A DNA stretch of 64,000 nucleotides from Candidatus Rokuibacteriota bacterium. GTDB taxonomy: Bacteria > Methylomirabilota > Methylomirabilia > Rokubacteriales > CSP1-6. Location of the stretch: assembly GCA_023248995.1 (NCBI GenBank), contig JAHFDN010000002.1:62001-126000 (forward strand), written 5' to 3'. The first letter of the stretch is position 1; every line of letters starts with the position of its first letter. The notes below the pieces were generated by a model. It was not told where the DNA came from and did not search any database. It was given only the letters and a program-made list of their open reading frames with translations. The position numbers and the translations under genes were made by a program. Shown here one piece after another: positions 45,653 through 55,020 of this stretch.

Positions 45653-46446
45653 TCTGCGGGGCCGGCACCCTTCCGGCCCACGTCGCCTCCGAAGCCAGGC
45701 GCCAGGGATGGCGCGTGACCGCGTTTGCCTTCGGCCGGGCCGCCGCGCTCGAGGAGGCCGTCGATCGTGTGATCCCCAGCCGGCTCGCCGACGTCGGCGC
45801 GTTCTGGGACAGCCTCCGTCGCGAGCGCATCTCCGCCGTCGTGTTCGTGGGCAAGATGGGGAAGCGAGAGTTCCTCGAAGGGGCGGAGGTGACGGACGCC
45901 TCGGGGCGAGAGCTCCTGAGGGTCGCGGGCGGGCTTTCCGACGGGGCCCTGGCGGAGGCGGTCGTCGGCGCGCTGGCGGGCCTGGGGATCGAGGTCCTGG
46001 ACCAGCGTGTCTTCCTTGGCTCCCTCCTCGTCCCGCCGGGCCTGCTCACCCCTCGCGCGCCCTCGGAGGCCGAGTGGCGGGATATCCGGCTGGGGCTTCG
46101 CCTGGCCCGGCAGTGTGCCGGGCTCGGGGTGGGGCAGACCGTCGTCGTCAAGCAGGGCGTCGTCATCGCCGTGGAGGGCGCCGAGGGCACCGACGAGACG
46201 ATCGCACGGGGGTGCGGACTGGCGGGCCCGGGCGCGGTCGTCGTCAAGGCCGTGGCGGCCCAGCAGGATTATCGCTTCGACATTCCCGCGGTCGGGGGCG
46301 AGACGCTCGATGCGCTCGCCCTCGGGAAAGCGGGCGCGCTCGCCGTCGAGGGCGGCAAGGTCATGGTTCTCGAGCGGGAGACGGTGCTGGCCGTGGCCGG
46401 CCGCCACGGGATCGCGGTCGTGAGCCTGGAGGCGGACCTCGCGTGA
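45631..46446 (+). CDS. lpxI: UDP-2,3-diacylglucosamine pyrophosphatase LpxI
   Basis: A 271-residue DUF1009/LpxI enzyme that cleaves UDP-2,3-diacyl-GlcN to lipid X and UMP. The N-terminal 'GLICGAGTLPAHVASEARRQG' (partial: LICGAGTLPAHVA), 'VGKMGKREFL' and the C-terminal 'RFDIPAVGGETLDAL' and 'VEGGKVMVLERE' match the family. It replaces LpxH, as in alphaproteobacteria and others. GTG start, with 22 bases of overlap with the dehydrogenase gene and a 3-base overlap with lpxB. Confidence 0.93.
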   Translation: MERSLGLICGAGTLPAHVASEARRQGWRVTAFAFGRAAALEEAVDRVIPSRLADVGAFWDSLRRERISAVVFVGKMGKREFLEGAEVTDASGRELLRVAGGLSDGALAEAVVGALAGLGIEVLDQRVFLGSLLVPPGLLTPRAPSEAEWRDIRLGLRLARQCAGLGVGQTVVVKQGVVIAVEGAEGTDETIARGCGLAGPGAVVVKAVAAQQDYRFDIPAVGGETLDALALGKAGALAVEGGKVMVLERETVLAVAGRHGIAVVSLEADLA

Positions 46447-47627
46447 TGGAGGCGGCAGCGGCTCCGAGCATCATGCTCGTGGCGGGAGAGGCGTCCGGGG
46501 ACCTTCACGGCGCCATGCTTGCGCGCCACCTCCGCCGCCTCGCCCCCTCCGTGCCCCTTGTGGGGATGGGCGGTGCCCGCATGGCCGAAGCCGGGGTCGG
46601 CCTTCTCTCGGACGTGACCCGCCTGGCGGTCGTGGGCGGCACCGGGGTCGCGAGCCGGCTGCCGGCGTTCTACCGCGCCTACCGGGGGCTCGTCCGCCGG
46701 CTCGAGGACGGGCCGCCCCGGGCGGTGGTGCTCATTGACTTCCCCGAGTTCAACCTGCGGTTGGCCAAGCACGCCAAGCGCCTCGGGATTCCGGTCGTCT
46801 ACTTCATGCCGCCTCAGGTCTGGGCGTGGCGGCGGGGGCGCGTCCGCGTCATCGCCCGGCTCACCACGCGCGTTCTGGTCGGATTTCCCTTCGAGGTTCC
46901 GCTCTACGAGGCCGCGGGGGCGCGTGTCCTGTTCGTGGGTCACCCGCTCCTGGACGGGCTCGCTTGTCCCCCGACGCGGCGCGAGTCGCGGGAGCGGCTT
47001 CGGATTCCGGCCGAGGCGACGCTTGTCGGGCTCCTCCCGGGGAGCCGCCAGGAGGAGGTGAAGCGGCTTCTCCCCGAGATGGTCCAGGCCCTGGCGCTCA
47101 TCCGGGCGGCCCGGTCCGACGTTCGCTCCGTGCTGGCGCTGGCGCCCACGGTGGACCGCGCCCTGGTGAACTCCTTTCTGGCGACCGCCCCCGTCGAGAT
47201 CTCCGTGGCCACGGGTGGGACCTACGACGTCATGGCCGCCTCCGACCTGCTCCTCGTCGCGTCCGGGACGGCGACGCTGGAGGCGGCGCTCGTCGGCACG
47301 CCAATGGTGGTCTGCTACCGGGTCTCGCGGCTCTTCCAGGTCGTCGGGCGCCTCTTCATTCGGATCCCCTGGATCAGCCTCGCGAACATCGTGGCCGAGC
47401 GCCCCGTCGTTCCAGAGCTGTTGCAGGACGACGCGGCGGCACCCCGGCTGGCCGGGGAGGCGCTCCGGCTCCTGGGCTCGCCCGCGGCCCTCGCGACCCA
47501 GCGCGCCGCCTTCGCCCTAATCCGGAGCCGGCTCGGGACGGTCGGGGTCGGCGAGCGCGCCGCCAGGAACATCCTCGAGGTGGCGGGAGTGGAAGCCGCC
47601 GCCCCGGTGCCGGGGACGGCGCGGTGA
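46446..47627 (+). CDS. lpxB: Lipid A disaccharide synthase LpxB
   Basis: A 393-residue GT19 enzyme joining lipid X to UDP-diacylglucosamine. 'LVAGEASGDLHGAML', 'VLIDFPEFNLRLA', 'FMPPQVWAWRRGR', 'LLPGSRQEEV' and 'VASGTATLEAALVGTPMVV' are diagnostic. The ATG at 46446 overlaps the lpxI stop; the reading frame is open far upstream but only as an overlap with lpxI. Confidence 0.96.
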   Translation: MEAAAAPSIMLVAGEASGDLHGAMLARHLRRLAPSVPLVGMGGARMAEAGVGLLSDVTRLAVVGGTGVASRLPAFYRAYRGLVRRLEDGPPRAVVLIDFPEFNLRLAKHAKRLGIPVVYFMPPQVWAWRRGRVRVIARLTTRVLVGFPFEVPLYEAAGARVLFVGHPLLDGLACPPTRRESRERLRIPAEATLVGLLPGSRQEEVKRLLPEMVQALALIRAARSDVRSVLALAPTVDRALVNSFLATAPVEISVATGGTYDVMAASDLLLVASGTATLEAALVGTPMVVCYRVSRLFQVVGRLFIRIPWISLANIVAERPVVPELLQDDAAAPRLAGEALRLLGSPAALATQRAAFALIRSRLGTVGVGERAARNILEVAGVEAAAPVPGTAR

Positions 47628-48286
47628 GGGCGTACGATCGGCTCCTCCTGGCGTTCGTTCCCCCGCTGGGGTACTGGGCGGTGCGGCTCTTGGCGGCGAC
47701 GCTCCGACTCCGAGTTGTGGACCAGCAGCACGCGCGCCCCCTGTGGGAGCGGGGCGCGCCGGCGATTTACGCGGTCTGGCACGGCCGGATCCTAATGCTG
47801 CCCGCCATCTTCGGGCGGACGCACGCCGTGCACGTCATGGTCAGCCGCTCGCGGGACGGGGAGGTGGTGGCTCGATTCTCCAGGCACTTCGGGTTCCGGA
47901 CCGTCAGGGGCTCGACGACGCGGGGAGGCCCGGTGGCGCTCAGACGACTCGCCCGGCTCCTTCGCCAGGGTCATGAGGTCGCGATGGTCCCCGATGGGCC
48001 GCTGGGCCCGCGCGGGGTGGTGCAGCCCGGCGTGATCGCGCTCGCCCGGCTCACCGGCGCTCCGATCGTGCCCCTCGCGTTCAGTGCCCATCCGGCCTGG
48101 CGCCTCGGGACATGGGACGAGCTCCTGATCCCCACGCCCTTCGCGCGCGGTGTGGTTGCCTTCGGCTCCCCCTTCTCTGTGCCCGCGGACGCCAATCGCT
48201 CCCGGCAGGAAGCGCTGGGGAAAGAGCTCGAGGCGGCGCTGGCCCAGCTGACCTGGCGCGCCGACGGGCTCGTCCGGGAGCGTTGA
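47624..48286 (+). CDS. DUF374 lysophospholipid acyltransferase family protein
   Basis: A 220-residue membrane-associated protein of the DUF374 family. 'AIYAVWHGRILML' contains the catalytic-type His, and 'RSRDGEVVARFSRHFGF', 'RGSTTRGG' and 'VPDGPLGPRG' are hallmark segments. Family members are predicted acyltransferases. Its place between lpxB and waaA suggests late acylation of lipid A in a cell with no LpxL-type gene in this cluster. GTG start overlapping the lpxB stop. Confidence 0.88.
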   Translation: MRAYDRLLLAFVPPLGYWAVRLLAATLRLRVVDQQHARPLWERGAPAIYAVWHGRILMLPAIFGRTHAVHVMVSRSRDGEVVARFSRHFGFRTVRGSTTRGGPVALRRLARLLRQGHEVAMVPDGPLGPRGVVQPGVIALARLTGAPIVPLAFSAHPAWRLGTWDELLIPTPFARGVVAFGSPFSVPADANRSRQEALGKELEAALAQLTWRADGLVRER

Positions 48287-48287
48287 C

Positions 48288-49598
48288 GTGTACCTCCTCT
48301 ACACGGCCCTCCTCGGGGTCTTCATGCTCGCCTGCGCGCCCGCGTTCCTCCTGAGACGGTTGTTCGCGGGGCGGGGTGGGATGCACCTCCTCGAGCGGCT
48401 CGGCTACCGGCCGGGAGAGCTACCGTCGGAACCCCGCTACTGGATCCACGCGGTCTCGGTCGGTGAGGTCATGGCGGCGATCCCGCTGATCAACGCGCTC
48501 CGACGCCGGTGGCCGGATCTGCACGCCGTCGTCACCACCGTGACGCCCACCGGCGCCCGCGTGGTCCGGGATCGGCTGGGCCCGGCGGTGGCCCATCGCT
48601 ACTTCCCGCTCGATTTCCCCGGCGCGGTGCGCCGGATGCTGGCGTCGGTGCGGCCCGAGTTCTTCGTCGCGCTCGAGACCGAGCTTTGGCCGAACTTTCT
48701 CCGGGCCCTTCAGCCCCGCGGCATCGGCTCGATGATCGCCAACGGACGGATCTCGGACCGCTCGTTTCGCCGGTACCGGCTCGTGCGGCCGCTCATGCGG
48801 CGGATCCTCGACGGGGTCACGGTGTTCGGCATGCAGTCGGCGGAGGATGCGCGACGGATCATCGCGCTCGGGGCGAATCCGGAGCGGGTCATTGTCACGG
48901 GCAACCTGAAGAGCGATGCCCTTGCCGACGAGCCGGGCGGTGACGCCGTGTGGCGGCGGCTCCTGGGGCTGGCCGGTGGCGAGCTCATCTGGATCGCCGG
49001 GAGCACCCACCGGGGCGAAGAGGAGCCGGTCCTGGAGGCCTTCGAGCGCCTCAGGCGGCGGTATCCATCCCTCGTCCTGGTCCTCGCTCCGCGTCATCCC
49101 GAACGCGTCGCGGAAGTCGAGCGCGCGATCCGGGCGCGAGGGCTCGCGTCGGTGCGGCGCACGGCCCTGCCCAGGGATCGGGACGCCAGCGCCGTCATCG
49201 TGCTGGACACGGTGGGCGAGCTGGTAGAGCTCTACCAGCTCGCCGCGGTCGTCTTCCTGGGTGGGAGCCTGGTTCCTGCGGGCGGTCACAACATGCTCGA
49301 GCCGGCGCTCAGGCGAAAGCCGGTCGTGTTCGGTCCCAACAACGGTAACTTCCGCGAGGCGGCCGAGCTGCTGCTGACGGCCGGGGCGGCGCTCGTCGTC
49401 CGGGACGGCCGCGAGCTGGCGCAAACGCTCGACCGGCTCCTGGCCGATTCGGCGCTCCGCGTCCGCATGGGGGAGGCGGCCTTCGACGCCGTGGCCGGGC
49501 GCCAGGGGGCCGTGCGGGAGACGATGGAGCTGATCGAGCGTTTCCTGTTGCCGCCGCCGCGGCGCGCCGTCTGTCCGGACGGCTCGGGGGCCGCGTGA
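48288..49598 (+). CDS. waaA: 3-deoxy-D-manno-octulosonic acid (Kdo) transferase
   Basis: A 436-residue GT30 enzyme adding Kdo to lipid IVA. An N-terminal membrane anchor is followed by 'WIHAVSVGEVMAAIPLI', 'TTVTPTGARVV', 'ALETELWPNFLR', 'ANGRISDRSFRRY' and 'GGSLVPAGGHNMLEPA'. The number of Kdo units added cannot be read from sequence. GTG start one base after the DUF374 stop; the stop overlaps lpxK. Confidence 0.96.
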   Translation: MYLLYTALLGVFMLACAPAFLLRRLFAGRGGMHLLERLGYRPGELPSEPRYWIHAVSVGEVMAAIPLINALRRRWPDLHAVVTTVTPTGARVVRDRLGPAVAHRYFPLDFPGAVRRMLASVRPEFFVALETELWPNFLRALQPRGIGSMIANGRISDRSFRRYRLVRPLMRRILDGVTVFGMQSAEDARRIIALGANPERVIVTGNLKSDALADEPGGDAVWRRLLGLAGGELIWIAGSTHRGEEEPVLEAFERLRRRYPSLVLVLAPRHPERVAEVERAIRARGLASVRRTALPRDRDASAVIVLDTVGELVELYQLAAVVFLGGSLVPAGGHNMLEPALRRKPVVFGPNNGNFREAAELLLTAGAALVVRDGRELAQTLDRLLADSALRVRMGEAAFDAVAGRQGAVRETMELIERFLLPPPRRAVCPDGSGAA

Positions 49599-50692
49599 GG
49601 TCCGTTTCACGCTCGACGCGCCTCAGGATGCGCCGGGCGTGGGAGCAGGGGATGCCCCCCGCGTTGGCCATCGGCCTTTCGGCGGCGACGGCGGGCTACC
49701 GCGGCCTCTTGCGCGTCAGGGAGCGGCTCTACCAGTGGGGCGTGCTCCAGAGCCGGCGGCTCCCATGCCCGATCATCTCCATCGGCAACCTCACCCTCGG
49801 CGGGACAGGAAAGACCCCGGCCGTCGAACTCGCGGTCCGGACGCTCACTGCGCTCGGCGTCCAGCCCGGGGTGGTGAGCCGCGGCTACGGGCGTCGCTCG
49901 ACGGGCGTTCGGGTCGTGGCTGACCGGCAAGGCCTGAGGGCGGACCCGCACGAGGCCGGGGACGAGCCGTTCCTGCTCGCGCGCCGTCTGCCCGGCGTCC
50001 CCGTGGTCGTCGGCGAGAACCGGTACGAGGCCGGGCGCCACTGCCTCGAGAGCTTCGGAGTCCAGGCGCTCGTGCTGGACGACGCCTTTCAGCACCGGAC
50101 CCTCGAGAAGGATCTCGACATCGTCCTCATCGCCGGAGAGTCGCCGTGGGGAAACGGCCGCCTCTTCCCGCGAGGGCCGCTCAGGGAACCGCTGAGCGCC
50201 CTCGGACGGGCCCATCTCGTCGTCCTCGTGGGCGGACAAGCGCGCGGCCAGGCGCTCGTGACGGAGGCCGTGAGCGCGCACGGGAGGAACACGCCGATTG
50301 TCCTGGCGGATTACCAGCCGCTAGAATGCTGGCAGGTGCGGGACCCGACGGCCAGGCCTCCGGAGGCCCTCCGGGGGCGGCGCCTCCTGGCACTTGCCGG
50401 CATCGCGCATCCGGCCGGTTTCCGCCGGACCCTGGAGCAGCTCGGCGTGGTCCTCGCGGGGCTCGTCGAGTTTCCGGACCACCACTGGTACGGGGCCGAC
50501 GATCTGGCGGCGGTCGTCCAGCAGGCCGCGAACGCCGGCGCCGAAGGGCTCGTCACGACCGAGAAGGATTACGTGCGGCTCGCCGCCGTGGCGCTCCGGA
50601 CCCTGCCGATCTGGGTTCTGGCGGTCCGCCTGGAGATCACCGACAGCGAAGCCCGCTGGCGCGAGGCGTTCGAGGGGGTTCTCCGCCGGTGA
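49595..50692 (+). CDS. lpxK: Tetraacyldisaccharide 4'-kinase LpxK
   Basis: A 365-residue membrane-bound kinase adding the 4'-phosphate of lipid A. The Walker A is in 'SIGNLTLGGTGKTP', 'VSRGYGRRS' and 'DEPFLLARRLPGVPVVVG' follow, and 'LVLDDAFQHR' is conserved. The order waaA-lpxK differs from the textbook sequence of reactions but not from many operons. GTG start. Confidence 0.95.
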   Translation: MRSVSRSTRLRMRRAWEQGMPPALAIGLSAATAGYRGLLRVRERLYQWGVLQSRRLPCPIISIGNLTLGGTGKTPAVELAVRTLTALGVQPGVVSRGYGRRSTGVRVVADRQGLRADPHEAGDEPFLLARRLPGVPVVVGENRYEAGRHCLESFGVQALVLDDAFQHRTLEKDLDIVLIAGESPWGNGRLFPRGPLREPLSALGRAHLVVLVGGQARGQALVTEAVSAHGRNTPIVLADYQPLECWQVRDPTARPPEALRGRRLLALAGIAHPAGFRRTLEQLGVVLAGLVEFPDHHWYGADDLAAVVQQAANAGAEGLVTTEKDYVRLAAVALRTLPIWVLAVRLEITDSEARWREAFEGVLRR

Positions 50693-51705
50693 ATTCGCTG
50701 CCGGTCCTCGAGGTCCGCCACCTCGTCGTCAGGCTCCCGAACTGGCTCGGCGACACCGTGATGGCGTTGCCGGCGCTGCGCGCGCTTCGTGCCGGCCTGG
50801 GGGGACGCGAGATCACCCTGCTCGGGCCGTGGGCCCCCCTCCTCCTCGATCAGGGCGTGGCCGATCGCGCCGTCGCCTACCCGAGGCCGTGGCGACAGCG
50901 CCTGGCCCGGACTCGTGAGATCCGCCGGCTTCGCCCCGAGACGGTCCTGCTCTTCCCAAATTCCCTGGAATCGGCGGTGGCCGCCTGGCTCTGGGGCGCG
51001 CGCTGGGTCGTCGGCTACGCCACCGACGGCCGGCGGGGACTCCTCTCGCACGGGCTTCCGCCCCCGGCGCCGCGGCGCCATCAGGTGGACGAGTACCTGG
51101 GACTGCTGGCGCCGTTCGGCCTCGGAGAGGGGGAGGCGACTCCGCGCTGGATCCTGTCGGACGACGCCCACCGGGAGCAGCTCGAAACGCTCCTGCCCTC
51201 GGGGGGCGCGGGACCCCGGATCGGCATCCACCTCGGTGCCGCGTTCGGGCCGTCGAAGCTCTGGCCGTCCGATCGCGTGGCGGTTCTGTGTCGGGAGCTC
51301 CGGGCGCGGGGCGCGAGCCCCGTCCTCCTGGGGGCGCCGTCCGATGCGGCGCTCGCCGACCTGATCGTCGCCGCGGCGGGTGGCGATGTCCTGTCGCTCG
51401 TCGGCAAGGACGCCCCTGAGCTCCTGCCGCACCTCCTGGCGCGCCTCGACTCGCTCGTCAGCATGGATACCGGTGTGGCGCACCTGGCCGCGGCGGTGGG
51501 CGTCCCGGTGGTGACCCTTTTCGGGCCCACCGATCCCGGCCTGACGGTGCCTCGGGGCGCCGACGTCTTTGCGATCTGGAAGCCGCCGCCGTGCGCGCCG
51601 TGCTTCCTCGCCGTCTGCCCCATCGAACATCCCTGTATGCGCTCCATCGGCGTGGACGAGGTCGTGCAAGCTGTGGAGGCTCGCGTCGGAGCCCGGCGCG
51701 GATGA
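50689..51705 (+). CDS. GT9 heptosyltransferase family protein (WaaF-like)
   Basis: A 338-residue glycosyltransferase of the ADP-heptose:LPS family. 'VVRLPNWLGDTVMALPAL' opens the N-domain, 'GIHLGAAFGPSKLWP' and 'SLVSMDTGVAHLAAAVGVPV' form the donor-binding part, and a Cys-rich tail (CAPC...CPIEHPCM) closes it, as in WaaF. It likely adds the second heptose of the inner core. GTG start overlapping lpxK by four bases. Confidence 0.92.
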   Translation: MNSLPVLEVRHLVVRLPNWLGDTVMALPALRALRAGLGGREITLLGPWAPLLLDQGVADRAVAYPRPWRQRLARTREIRRLRPETVLLFPNSLESAVAAWLWGARWVVGYATDGRRGLLSHGLPPPAPRRHQVDEYLGLLAPFGLGEGEATPRWILSDDAHREQLETLLPSGGAGPRIGIHLGAAFGPSKLWPSDRVAVLCRELRARGASPVLLGAPSDAALADLIVAAAGGDVLSLVGKDAPELLPHLLARLDSLVSMDTGVAHLAAAVGVPVVTLFGPTDPGLTVPRGADVFAIWKPPPCAPCFLAVCPIEHPCMRSIGVDEVVQAVEARVGARRG

Positions 51706-52778
51706 GGCTGATCCTTCACACGGAGTCCTCCCTCGGGCTGGGGGGCCAGGAGATGCGCATCATGGCCGAGGCGCGCTGGCTCCTCGACCATGGCTGGGGC
51801 GTCCTGATCGCCTGCCAGCCCGAGAGCCGGCTCCTCGGCAAGGCACGGGAGGCGGCCCTGCCCGTCGTCACGGTGACCATGCGGGGGCCGCTCGACGTCC
51901 GCGCGGGGGCGACCCTCAGGCGGCTCATGAAGGATCGCGGGGCGGCTCTGGTCCATACCCACAGCTCGATCGACAGCTGGCTCGCCACGCTCGCCGCCAA
52001 GACACTGTCCCTGCCGGTGGTGAGAGGTCGGCATGTCTCTATCAGGGTCCCGCGCCGTCGCGCGCTCATCTATCGTCTCGCGGACCGCGTCATCACGAGC
52101 GGTGAGGCGATCAGGCAGGTGGTGAGCGCGGCCGGGGTCCGGCCGGAGCGGATCGTGTCCGTCCCCGCGGGGGTGGACACGCGCCGGTTCCATCCCGGCG
52201 TGTCGGGGACGGCGGTGCGCGAAGAGCTGGGTCTCGCCGGGCCGGTGGTCGGGCTCGTCGCGATGCTGCGCGGCTCGAAGGGCCACCGGTTCTTCCTGGA
52301 GGCGGCCCGCGAGATTCTGCGGGCGCTCCCCGGCGTGCGCTTTCTGATCGTGGGAGACGGCATCGGCTTCGAGGACGTCAGGCGGCGCGTGCGGGAGATG
52401 GGCCTCGAGCAGGCGGTGATCATGACCGGCTTCCGGAGCGACATCCCCGAGGTGATGGCGGCCCTCGACGTCCTCGTGCTCCCGTCCATCAAGTCCGAGG
52501 CGACCTCCCAGGTGATCCCCCAGGCGCTCGCGGTGGGCACGCCGGTGGTGGCCACCGCGACCGGGGGGATCCCCGAGATCGTCCGCGACGGCGAGACTGG
52601 CCGCCTGGTCCCGCCCGCGGATTCCCGCGCCCTGGCCGAGGCGATCATCTCGCTCCTCCAGGACCCCGCTCGGGGGCGCCGGATGGCCGAGGCCGGGCAG
52701 GCGCTGGTGCGCACCGGCTACACGATGGAGCAGATGATGGCGCGCACGACGGCTGTCTACGCGGAGCTCTTCGGGTGA
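51702..52778 (+). CDS. GT4 family glycosyltransferase
   Basis: A 358-residue GT-B enzyme. The N-terminal 'LGLGGQEMRIMAEA' is the acceptor-side loop, 'VPAGVDTRRFHPG' is the linker motif, and 'VLPSIKSEATSQVIPQALAVGTPVV' (partial: SEATSQVIPQALA) carries the donor-binding EX7E. It probably adds a sugar to the LPS core on the inner face of the membrane. Sugar and linkage cannot be predicted. ATG overlaps the previous stop. Confidence 0.9.
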   Translation: MRLILHTESSLGLGGQEMRIMAEARWLLDHGWGVLIACQPESRLLGKAREAALPVVTVTMRGPLDVRAGATLRRLMKDRGAALVHTHSSIDSWLATLAAKTLSLPVVRGRHVSIRVPRRRALIYRLADRVITSGEAIRQVVSAAGVRPERIVSVPAGVDTRRFHPGVSGTAVREELGLAGPVVGLVAMLRGSKGHRFFLEAAREILRALPGVRFLIVGDGIGFEDVRRRVREMGLEQAVIMTGFRSDIPEVMAALDVLVLPSIKSEATSQVIPQALAVGTPVVATATGGIPEIVRDGETGRLVPPADSRALAEAIISLLQDPARGRRMAEAGQALVRTGYTMEQMMARTTAVYAELFG

Positions 52779-53890
52779 TGAGGCCGCTCACGATCCTCCA
52801 CCTGGCCGCCAACCGCTGGTGGACGGGGAGCGCGGATCCGATCATCCGCCTCGCCAAGGGCCTCGAGGCGCGAGGCCACCGCGTGTTGCTCGGGGTCATG
52901 CCGGGCGACCGCTTCGAGGCCAAGGCGCGGGAGGCGGGAATCCCGCCGATCTCCGGGCTCTCCCTGTCGGTCCGCCCGAGCCCCCTGGCGCTCCTCGGCG
53001 ACGTCGCGCGGCTCCGTCGTCTGGTGCGGGACGAGCGCGTGGACCTGATCCACGTCCACCACTCCCACGACCACTGGCTCGCGACCCTGGCGCGCGGGCG
53101 GGCGCCCCTCGTCCGCACCTTTCACAGTAGGCGCGCCGTGAGGCGCGGGTGGCCGTCGTCCGCGCTCTACCGGAGGCTCCACGGGGCGATCGCGGTGAGC
53201 CGCGAGATCGGGGAGCGCTGCCGGGAGGCGGGGATTCCGTCGGAGCGACTCTGGACGATCAGCGGGGCGGTGGACCTCCAGCGCTTCACCCCTGAGGCCG
53301 ATGGCGCCGCGGTCCGCCGCGAGTTCCAGCTGGGAGCGGCCCCCGTGGTGGGGTCGGTGGCGCGCCTGGCGCCCAACCGAGGCCATGAGCTCCTGATCCG
53401 TGGATTCGCCCGGCTCCTGGCGCGGCTCCCCAAGGCGCGCCTGCTCCTCGTCGGCAAGGGCGAGACGCTACCCAGGCTCGAGGCCCTGGTGACGGATCTC
53501 GGGCTCCGGGAGCACATCGTCTTCACCGGGTACCGCGATCGCGATCTCCCCCAGGTGCTCGGCGCGATGGATTGCTTTGCGCTCATGGGTGCGGGATCCG
53601 ACGAGTCCTGCCGCGCGGCGCTCGAAGCGATGGCCGCCGGCAGGCCGGTGGTCGCCCGCCGCGTGGGTGCGCTGCCGGAGACGATCGTGGACGGGGAGAC
53701 CGGGATTCTTCTGGCCGATGATGATCCCGAGACGGTCGCCCGGGCGCTCGTCGAGCTCCTCGGCGACCCGGAGCGCGCGCGTCGCATGGGCAAAGAAGGT
53801 CGCCGGCACGCGGAGGCCGAATTCAACCCCGAGCGTCACGTCCGCCAGGTGGAGGAGGTGTACCTGGCTCTCCTAGGGCGACCTGCATGA
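52778..53890 (+). CDS. GT4 family glycosyltransferase
   Basis: A 370-residue GT-B enzyme with 'LAANRWWTGSADPIIRLAKG', 'VSREIGERCREAGIP', 'VGSVARLAPNRGHELLI', and 'GAGSDESCRAALEAMAAG' as the donor site (EX7E-like, with Glu at both ends). It looks related to its downstream neighbour, consistent with duplication within the core cluster. A GTG one codon earlier (52775) is an alternative start. Confidence 0.9.
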   Translation: MRPLTILHLAANRWWTGSADPIIRLAKGLEARGHRVLLGVMPGDRFEAKAREAGIPPISGLSLSVRPSPLALLGDVARLRRLVRDERVDLIHVHHSHDHWLATLARGRAPLVRTFHSRRAVRRGWPSSALYRRLHGAIAVSREIGERCREAGIPSERLWTISGAVDLQRFTPEADGAAVRREFQLGAAPVVGSVARLAPNRGHELLIRGFARLLARLPKARLLLVGKGETLPRLEALVTDLGLREHIVFTGYRDRDLPQVLGAMDCFALMGAGSDESCRAALEAMAAGRPVVARRVGALPETIVDGETGILLADDDPETVARALVELLGDPERARRMGKEGRRHAEAEFNPERHVRQVEEVYLALLGRPA

Positions 53891-55020
53891 GCGGGCTCCG
53901 GGTGCTTCACCTGATGAGCTGTGGCGGGTGGAGCTCCGACGCCTACTGGGCCGCCCGCGTGGCCGTCGAGCTGGAGCGGGCCGGCCACGAGCCGACCCTC
54001 TGCTGCCGCGCGGGGACCCAGGCGCGCGTCATCGAGCGGGCGCGGGAGCTCGGGGCGAGCCGTATCGAAACTCTCGCCCTCCGGAGCGGCTTCCGGCCGC
54101 GCGACGACCTGTCCGACGTGAGGCGACTCCGGCAGTGGCTGCCGCGCTTCGACGTGCTCCACGTCCACCGCGGCAAGGAACACTGGCTCGCGGCCCTGGC
54201 TAACCGGCTGTCCGAGACGCCGCGCCCTCTGGTCCGTACCCGGCACATCGTCCAGGCGGTCCGGCCGCACGCCCTCAACCGCTGGCTCTACTGGAAGGCG
54301 ACCGACCACGTGGTGACCGTGACGGAGGCCATCAGGCGCCAGTACCTCGCGTCAGGGCTGGTGCCCGCGGAGAGAGTGGTCGCCCTCCCGGGAGGCGTGG
54401 ACGCCGAGCGATTTCATCCTGGCGTCAACGGCGGTGCGTTCCGCCGCTCGCTCAGGATTCCCGGCGACGCGCTGCTGGTCGGGCTCGTGGGCGGGCTTCG
54501 CGTGATGAAAGGCCACGGGGTCGTCCTCGAGGCGGCCCGCCTCCTGGCGCAGGATGGCACCCGACCCCACTTCCTCTTCATCGGCAAGGGGCGGCACGAG
54601 GAGAGCATCCGGCAGATGATCCGGGGCGCCGCGCTCGAAGGACAGGTGACCCTCCTGGGCTTCGTCCCGGACCTCGCGGCCGCTCTGTCGGCGCTGGACA
54701 TCGCGCTCTACGTTCCGCTCGAGTCGGACGGCATGAGCCGGGTCTTGTTCGAATGCCTGGCCATGGGACGCCCGCTCGTGGCAAGCCGCGTCGGCGTCGT
54801 CCCGGAGATCCTCCTGGACGGTCAGGAGGCGCTCGTGGTCCCGGCGGGCGAGCCCGGGCTCGTGGCTCAAGCCATCCGGCGCCTGGCGGGCGATGCCGCG
54901 CTCAGGACCTCTCTCGGCCTCGCCGGGCGCCGCCTCGTCGTGGATCGCTTCTCCGGCGCCCGCGTGGCCGCGCGTCTGGCGGAGCTGTACACGGGCCTGG
55001 GGGCCCGGGACGCGGCGTGA
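53887..55020 (+). CDS. GT4 family glycosyltransferase
   Basis: A 377-residue GT-B enzyme opening with 'LMSCGGWSSDAYWAARVAVE', followed by 'LPGGVDAERFHPGVN', 'VGLVGGLRVMKGHGVVLEAA' and the donor motif in 'ESDGMSRVLFECLAMGRPLV'. Its N-terminal layout resembles the preceding gene, suggesting paralogues. Four-base overlap with the genes on both sides keeps the cluster in one transcript. Confidence 0.9.
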   Translation: MSGLRVLHLMSCGGWSSDAYWAARVAVELERAGHEPTLCCRAGTQARVIERARELGASRIETLALRSGFRPRDDLSDVRRLRQWLPRFDVLHVHRGKEHWLAALANRLSETPRPLVRTRHIVQAVRPHALNRWLYWKATDHVVTVTEAIRRQYLASGLVPAERVVALPGGVDAERFHPGVNGGAFRRSLRIPGDALLVGLVGGLRVMKGHGVVLEAARLLAQDGTRPHFLFIGKGRHEESIRQMIRGAALEGQVTLLGFVPDLAAALSALDIALYVPLESDGMSRVLFECLAMGRPLVASRVGVVPEILLDGQEALVVPAGEPGLVAQAIRRLAGDAALRTSLGLAGRRLVVDRFSGARVAARLAELYTGLGARDAA

